Source: Pseudomonadota bacterium (GTDB lineage: Bacteria; Pseudomonadota; Gammaproteobacteria; UBA5335). From it: DNA of 8,882 nucleotides. This document shows, one piece after another, positions 4,825 to 8,882 of this stretch. The notes below the pieces were generated by a model, which worked only from the letters and a program-made list of their open reading frames with translations, was not told the DNA's origin and did no database searches. The DNA is taken from NCBI GenBank assembly GCA_021783685.1, contig JAJXTQ010000056.1, forward strand, positions 1 through 8,882, given 5' to 3'. A program made the position numbers and the translations under genes. Each line of letters starts with the position of its first letter. Position 1 is the stretch's first letter.

Positions 4825-5604
4825 ATGCAGATCGCCAGCTGGAACGTCAATTCGCTGAAAGTGCGCCTGCCGCATGTGCTCGACTGGCTGCGGGTGAATC
4901 CCGTGGACGCGCTGGCGCTGCAGGAGACCAAGCTGACGGACGGCCTGTTTCCGGTCGATGCCCTGCGGGAGGCCGGTTACGCGGCGGTGTTCGCCGGCCA
5001 GTCGGCCTACAACGGCGTGGCGGTGCTGGGCCGGCTGCCGATGACGGCGGTGCGCACCGGCCTGCCCGGCTTCGACGATCCGCAGCAGCGCGTGCTGGCC
5101 TGCACCATCGGCCCGCTGCGGCTGATCAATCTCTATGTGCCCAACGGCCAGTCGGTGGACAGCGACAAGTACGTCTACAAGCTCGAATGGCTCGCTCGCC
5201 TGCGCGACTACCTGCAAGCCGAACTGGCCGAGCATCCCTATCTGGCAGTGGTAGGCGACTTCAACATCGCCCCGGATGACCGGGATGTGCACGACCCCGC
5301 GGCCTGGACCGGGCAGGTGCTGTGCAGCGAGCCGGAACGCGCCGCCCTGCAGCGCCTGCGCGATCTGGGATTCACCGACAGCCTGCGCCTGCACGAGCAG
5401 GGCGGCGGGATCTACAGCTGGTGGGACTACCGGATGATGGCCTTTCGCCGCAAGCGCGGCTTGCGCATCGATCTGATCCTGGTCAGCGCCGCACTGGCGG
5501 AGCGGTGCGTGGAAAGCCGCGTGGACCCGACACCGCGGGGGTGGGAGCGGCCATCGGATCACGCGCCGGTGATCGCGCGATTCGTCCCGCTCGATCAGGC
5601 TTGA
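4825..5604 (+). CDS. xth: Exodeoxyribonuclease III (AP endonuclease)
   Basis: This 259-residue enzyme of the EEP/AP-endonuclease superfamily is close to the usual length. It cuts DNA 5' to abasic sites and has 3'-5' exonuclease and 3'-phosphatase activity in base excision repair, in the cytoplasm. Catalytic motifs are all present: WNVNS with N7, QETKL with metal ligand E34, YNGVAVL, LYVPNG with Y104, GDFNIAP with D145 and N147, YSWWDYR, RIDLILVS with D216, and PSDHAPV with D245/H246. The start MQIASWNVNS is exactly where the family begins. The ribosome site is weak (AGG at 4808-4810, distant). It follows a 204-base gap and is probably its own transcription unit. Confidence 0.95.
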   Translation: MQIASWNVNSLKVRLPHVLDWLRVNPVDALALQETKLTDGLFPVDALREAGYAAVFAGQSAYNGVAVLGRLPMTAVRTGLPGFDDPQQRVLACTIGPLRLINLYVPNGQSVDSDKYVYKLEWLARLRDYLQAELAEHPYLAVVGDFNIAPDDRDVHDPAAWTGQVLCSEPERAALQRLRDLGFTDSLRLHEQGGGIYSWWDYRMMAFRRKRGLRIDLILVSAALAERCVESRVDPTPRGWERPSDHAPVIARFVPLDQA

Positions 5605-5711
5605 GGCCGGCGTGACCAGCCATCGACCCGGCGCTCCAGACAACTGGGCATCGGATGAAACGACGCTTTCCCCAGCGGCATGCTCAGAGCCCAGGGCTAA
5701 GGCGCGCATTC

Positions 5712-5725
5712 CCGGGAAGACCCGG
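5712..5725 (+). repeat. Perfect tetraloop hairpin CCGGG-AAGA-CCCGG between xth and the GST-like gene
   Basis: Five GC pairs are capped by AAGA, in the 174-base gap after xth. No T-run follows. An 11-base palindrome AGCCC-A-GGGCT lies just upstream at 5688-5698. Either could serve as a transcript-end or leader structure, but both may be chance in GC-rich DNA. Confidence 0.3.
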
Positions 5726-5778
5726 TCGCCGCAGCCGCGATGCAGTGATTTGCCATCATCCGCACCTCCGGAGCCCTC

Positions 5779-6558
5779 ATGCCGAATTTCGTGACGCATC
5801 AAATCAATGTGCTGACGTCCGTATTGTCGTCCACGCTCGGCCTGTGGCGAGGCACCAGCGTGATCGCGCCGTCGGTCCGGGCGCCAGCGCCGGAACGTTT
5901 GCTCAAGCTCTACGATATGGAGGGTTGCCCCTATTGCCGGGCGGTGCGCGAGGCGCTGACCGCGTTGCATCTGGACGCGGAAATTTATCCCTGCCCCAAG
6001 GGCGGCACGCGGTTTCGTCCTGAAGTCGTTGCTCTGGGCGGCAAGGCGCAGTTTCCCTATCTGGTCGACCCCAACACCGACACCCGGATGTATGAATCCG
6101 AGGCGATCATCGCCTACCTGTTTCGCACTTACGGCGGACGTGAGGTGCCGGCCTACTACCGGGGCGTTTTCCTCAAGCAAATCGGCAACGCCCTGGGAAC
6201 CGTGGTGCGCGGCCTGCGCGGCATTCGGGGGCGGCCGGCCCGAACGCCGGCGCAATTGCTGCACTTGTGGAGTTTCGAATCCAGTCCATATTCGCGGCTG
6301 GTGCGCGAACGGCTCACGGAACTGGAACTGCCCTATGTCCTGCACAATGTCGGCAAGGAGCGCTGGCAGGAAATGGGGCCGGCGGCACGGCGCATCCAGA
6401 GCGGGCCATTCAAGCCGGTGCCCGGCGGCAAGCGCGCGGCACATTTCGCCCGCACCGGCCACATGCAGGTGCCCTATCTCGAGGACCCCAACACCGACCT
6501 GCGGCTGCTGGAGTCGGCCGACATCCTCGCGTATCTGGAACGTACCTACGGCGCTTGA
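5779..6558 (+). CDS. Tandem GST N-terminal (glutaredoxin-like) domain protein
   Basis: This 259-residue protein is made of two thioredoxin-fold GST_N modules and no GST C-terminal all-helical domain. Module 1 (about 40-118) has the redox motif C50-P-Y-C53, the cis-Pro element QFPYLVDPNTD and the E-S glutathione-binding signature (YESEAIIAYLFRTYG). Module 2 (about 160-257) repeats the layout with SPYS (169-172), VPYLEDPNTD and LLESADILAYLERTYG, but both cysteines are serines. The two modules clearly arose by duplication. Residues 1-39 form an extension, partly hydrophobic near 9-33. ATG 5779 is supported by GGAG at 5770-5773. Likely a glutathione-dependent thiol reductase or glutathione-binding protein; the substrate is unknown. 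Confidence 0.85.
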   Translation: MPNFVTHQINVLTSVLSSTLGLWRGTSVIAPSVRAPAPERLLKLYDMEGCPYCRAVREALTALHLDAEIYPCPKGGTRFRPEVVALGGKAQFPYLVDPNTDTRMYESEAIIAYLFRTYGGREVPAYYRGVFLKQIGNALGTVVRGLRGIRGRPARTPAQLLHLWSFESSPYSRLVRERLTELELPYVLHNVGKERWQEMGPAARRIQSGPFKPVPGGKRAAHFARTGHMQVPYLEDPNTDLRLLESADILAYLERTYGA

Positions 6559-6582
6559 GCCTCTGCGCAACGCGGCGCCGCA

Positions 6583-6611
6583 TGGGCAAGCACAGCCTGC
6601 GCCACTATACT
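6583..6611 (+). promoter_or_regulatory. Putative sigma-70 promoter for lptM-lysA-polA
   Basis: TGGGCA (6583-6588) and TATACT (6606-6611) are separated by 17 bases. The -10 matches consensus at 5 of 6 positions and the -35 at 4 of 6. Transcription would begin near 6618, about 33 bases before the lptM ATG, in the gap right after the GST-like gene. Confidence 0.5.
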
Positions 6612-6650
6612 GGCCGCCTGATCGTTCCCCTGCCATTGCGGATCGTCCTC

Positions 6651-6815
6651 ATGTCGCTTGCGCGCCTCGTGCTGCTGTCCCTGAGCCTGCTGCCGATCGC
6701 CGGTTGCGGCCAGAAAGGCGATCTTTACCGACCCGACGCGGCACGGCCCGCGGAGCAGCCGGCGACGCCGCCGGCCGCAACGCCTGCCGTACCCGATCCG
6801 CTTGCCACCGAGTAG
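6651..6815 (+). CDS. lptM: LPS translocon maturation chaperone LptM (YifL-like) small lipoprotein
   Basis: This 54-residue lipoprotein has a signal sequence MSLARLVLLSLSLLPIAGC with lipobox P-I-A-G-C; C19 would be lipidated. The following GCGQKGDLYRP is the hallmark of LptM/YifL, and a low-complexity Pro/Ala/Thr tail completes it. In E. coli LptM assists oxidative maturation of the outer-membrane LptD/LptE translocon. ATG 6651 was chosen because it gives a standard lipoprotein signal; an in-frame ATG at 6582 would add 23 residues and lie upstream of the TATACT promoter box. The gene lies 10 bases ahead of lysA, an association common in proteobacteria. Confidence 0.9.
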   Translation: MSLARLVLLSLSLLPIAGCGQKGDLYRPDAARPAEQPATPPAATPAVPDPLATE

Positions 6816-6825
6816 CCGCTGACCC

Positions 6826-8076
6826 ATGGACCATTTTCACTATCGCGACGGGCGACTGCATGCCGAGGACGTCGATCTGGAGGCGCTGGCCGCGGCCTAC
6901 GGCACACCGGCCTATGTCTATTCGCGCGCCACGCTGACCCGCCATTTCCGCGTGATGACCGAGGCGCTGGGCGATCAGCCGCATCTGATCTGCTATGCGG
7001 TGAAGGCCAATGCCAATCTGGCGGTGCTGAACGTGCTCGCCCGCCTGGGCTCGGGCTTCGACATCGTCTCGGGCGGCGAGCTGGCGCGCGTGCTGCAGGC
7101 CGGCGGCGATCCGGCCCGGATCGTGTTTTCCGGGGTCGGCAAGCGCGCGGCGGAACTGGAACACGCGCTCTCGGTCGGCATCCGCTGCTTCAATGTCGAG
7201 TCGATCGCCGAACTCGAGCGACTCGATCGCATCGCCCGTGCCCACGGCGTCGCTGCGCCGGTGTCGCTGCGCGTCAATCCCGACGTGGACGCGCAGACCC
7301 ATCCCTACATCGCCACGGGCCTGAAGGACAACAAGTTCGGCATCGCCATCGCCGAGGCGGAAGCGGCCTATGCACTGGCGGCCGACGCGCCCGGCATCCG
7401 CGTGGTGGGCGTGGATTGCCACATCGGCTCGCAGCTCACCCGGACCGCGCCCTTCGTCGACGCCCTGGATCGCGTGCTGCAACTGGTCGACCGGCTGGCC
7501 GAGCGGGGGATCGCGCTGCAGCATCTGGACGTCGGCGGCGGGCTGGGCATCCGCTACCGGGACGAAACGCCGCCGGATCCGGCGGCGTATGCCGCGGCGC
7601 TGCGCGAGCGATTGCACGGCCGGGCGCTGGAGCTGGTCCTGGAGCCGGGCCGCGTGCTGGTCGGCAACGCGGGCGTCCTCCTCACCCGGGTCGAGTACCT
7701 CAAAGACCAGAGCGAGCGACACTTCGCCATCGTCGATGCGGGCATGAACGATCTGCTGCGTCCGGCGCTGTACCAGGCCTGGCAGGAAATCGTGACGGTG
7801 CGCGAGCAACCGGACCGGGCCGAGGCGGTCTACGACGTGGTCGGGCCGGTGTGCGAAACGGCTGATTTCCTGGGCAAGGCACGGCCGCTGCGCATCGCCG
7901 AGGGCGATCTGCTCGCGGTGCGCTCGGCGGGCGCCTATGGCTTCGTCATGGCCTCGCAGTACAACGCGCGGCCTCGGCCACCGGAGCTGTTGGTGGACGG
8001 CGACCGCGTGCATGTGGCGCGCGCGCGCGAGTCCGTCATCGATCTGTGGGCGGGCGAAAGCGTGCTGCCGGATTGA
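6826..8076 (+). CDS. lysA: Diaminopimelate decarboxylase
   Basis: This 416-residue PLP enzyme of the alanine racemase/ornithine decarboxylase fold type III converts meso-diaminopimelate to L-lysine plus CO2, the last step of lysine synthesis, in the cytoplasm. Visible motifs in order: YAVKAN with PLP lysine K60, HIGSQ (199-203), the phosphate-binding GGG loop (237-239), EPGR (273-276), C343-E344-T-A-D-F of the active site contributed across the dimer, and YGFVMASQYN with Y371. Length is typical for the family. The start has little ribosome-site sequence, and translation probably benefits from the lptM stop 10 bases upstream. polA begins 7 bases after its stop, suggesting one transcript. Confidence 0.96.
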   Translation: MDHFHYRDGRLHAEDVDLEALAAAYGTPAYVYSRATLTRHFRVMTEALGDQPHLICYAVKANANLAVLNVLARLGSGFDIVSGGELARVLQAGGDPARIVFSGVGKRAAELEHALSVGIRCFNVESIAELERLDRIARAHGVAAPVSLRVNPDVDAQTHPYIATGLKDNKFGIAIAEAEAAYALAADAPGIRVVGVDCHIGSQLTRTAPFVDALDRVLQLVDRLAERGIALQHLDVGGGLGIRYRDETPPDPAAYAAALRERLHGRALELVLEPGRVLVGNAGVLLTRVEYLKDQSERHFAIVDAGMNDLLRPALYQAWQEIVTVREQPDRAEAVYDVVGPVCETADFLGKARPLRIAEGDLLAVRSAGAYGFVMASQYNARPRPPELLVDGDRVHVARARESVIDLWAGESVLPD

Positions 8077-8083
8077 GCCGGCC

Positions 8084-8882
8084 ATGACGCTGCCACCTGC
8101 CCCGCCCGTGCCGCTGGTCCTGGTGGACGGCTCCGGCTACCTCTACCGCGCCTTCCACGCCCTGCCGCCGCTCAGCACGCGCGACGGCCGTCCCACCGGC
8201 GCGGTGCTGGGCGTCTACAACATGCTGCGCAAGCTCGTCCAGGAGCTGCAGCCGCAGCGCCTGGCGGTGGTGTTCGATGCGCGCGGCAAGACCTTCCGCG
8301 ACGAACTGTTCCAGGCCTACAAGGCGCATCGGCCCGCCATGCCGGACGATCTGGCCCGCCAGGTCGAGCCGCTCAAGGCGCTGATCCGCGCCATGGGCGT
8401 GCCGCTGCTGGAAGTCGCCGGCGTGGAGGCGGACGACGTCATCGGCACCCTCGCCCGGCAGGCGGCGGCGCTCGGGCTCGATACCGTGATCTCCACCGGC
8501 GACAAGGACATGGCGCAACTCGTCGACGGGCATGTCGCCCTGGTCAACACCATGACCGGCAGCTGGCTCGACCGCGCCGCCGTGATGGCCAAGTTCGGCG
8601 TGCCGCCCGAATGCATCGTCGACTACCTGGCCCTGGTCGGTGACAGCAGCGACAACATCCCGGGCGTGCCCCAGGTCGGACCCAAGACGGCGGCCAAATG
8701 GCTCGGCGCCTACGGCAGTCTGGACGCGCTCGTGGCGGCAGCGGATGCGATCGCGGGCAAGGTCGGTGAATCCCTGCGCGAGAATCTTGAACAGCTGGCG
8801 CTGTCGCGCAAACTGGCGCGCATCCGCACGGATGTGGCGCTGGACCTGTCGCTCGACGATCTGCATCCCGGGCCGGCCGACA
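8084..8882 (+). CDS. polA: DNA polymerase I, N-terminal 5'-3' exonuclease domain, 3'-truncated by window edge
   Basis: The frame is open from ATG 8084 to the last base, giving 266 residues without a stop. It covers the 5'-nuclease (FEN-like) domain: LVDGSGYLYRAFHALPPL, PTGAVLGVYNMLR, VVFDARGKTFRDELF, AHRPAMPDDL, GVEADDVIGTLAR, STGDKDMAQLV, LVNTMT, GDSSDNIPGVPQVGPKTAAK. The metal-binding acids D15, D65, E115, D117, D118, D140, D142, D187 and D190 are all present. The sequence follows E. coli PolA closely, including the KTFRDELF and PPE segments, so polA is preferred over a stand-alone exonuclease; the polymerase domain is out of view. PolA removes RNA primers and fills gaps in replication and repair. 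Its position directly after lysA suggests co-transcription. Confidence 0.93.
   Translation, partial: MTLPPAPPVPLVLVDGSGYLYRAFHALPPLSTRDGRPTGAVLGVYNMLRKLVQELQPQRLAVVFDARGKTFRDELFQAYKAHRPAMPDDLARQVEPLKALIRAMGVPLLEVAGVEADDVIGTLARQAAALGLDTVISTGDKDMAQLVDGHVALVNTMTGSWLDRAAVMAKFGVPPECIVDYLALVGDSSDNIPGVPQVGPKTAAKWLGAYGSLDALVAAADAIAGKVGESLRENLEQLALSRKLARIRTDVALDLSLDDLHPGPAD

Noticed and set aside
4657..6636. Long minus-strand open frame of 659 codons opposite xth and the GST-like gene.
   Set aside because: High GC content produces long antisense open frames. The plus strand there holds two proteins with complete catalytic motifs, and the antisense translation is His/Gln/Arg-rich with no recognisable domain.
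6649..8085. Minus-strand open frame of 478 codons opposite lptM and lysA.
   Set aside because: It mirrors lysA, whose active-site motifs are all intact on the plus strand. The antisense product resembles no family.
8036..8866. Minus-strand open frame of 276 codons at the right end.
   Set aside because: The plus strand encodes an unmistakable polA nuclease domain through the same bases.
8084..8882. Alternative call of a stand-alone 5'-3' exonuclease (Xni/ExoIX type).
   Set aside because: The sequence tracks the PolA N-terminus closely (VVFDARGKTFRDELF, STGDKDMAQLV, LVNTMT), and all metal-binding acids of the PolA type are present. The frame is also still open at the edge.

Overview
This GC-rich window reads as a chromosomal segment from a gammaproteobacterium. 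The lptM-lysA pair, a PolA N-terminus that follows the E. coli protein closely, and a bufferin-type accessory locus all fit that group. The taxon is an inference; no rRNA or tRNA gene is present to fix it. I found no insertion sequence, CRISPR array or integrase.

Left region (1-1814): the end of a bufferin/MNIO-type locus. A 3'-fragment of an HvfC/BufC-like (DUF2063) gene overlaps a DoxX-family membrane protein gene by ATGA. Convergent to them is an ECF sigma factor gene followed by a small soluble zinc-finger anti-sigma gene. The MNIO (DUF692) enzyme and the bufferin precursor (DUF2282) would be expected just left of base 1 and cannot be seen here.

Middle region (1815-4824): a roughly 500-base gene-free divergent interval, then a five-gene same-strand cluster. 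In order it holds a secreted protein with four EF-hands, a small secreted Arg-rich protein built of two 20-residue repeats, a second ECF sigma factor, a membrane protein that is probably its anti-sigma factor, and a CnrX/Metal_resist-like periplasmic sensor. The last three overlap by ATGA. A very strong predicted RNA hairpin (3085-3124) lies where the sigma gene begins. I read this as an envelope-sensing module: sensor and anti-sigma in the inner membrane control the sigma factor, with the two secreted proteins as possible outputs. The sensor lacks the histidines that bind metal in CnrX, so its signal is open. This cluster is the best candidate for an under-described system.

Right region (4825-8882): housekeeping genes. 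These are exodeoxyribonuclease III (xth), a protein with two thioredoxin-like GST N-domains (CPYC in the first, SPYS in the second), then a tight same-strand group: the LPS-assembly lipoprotein lptM with a plausible sigma-70 promoter, diaminopimelate decarboxylase lysA, and the start of DNA polymerase I (polA), which runs off the right edge.
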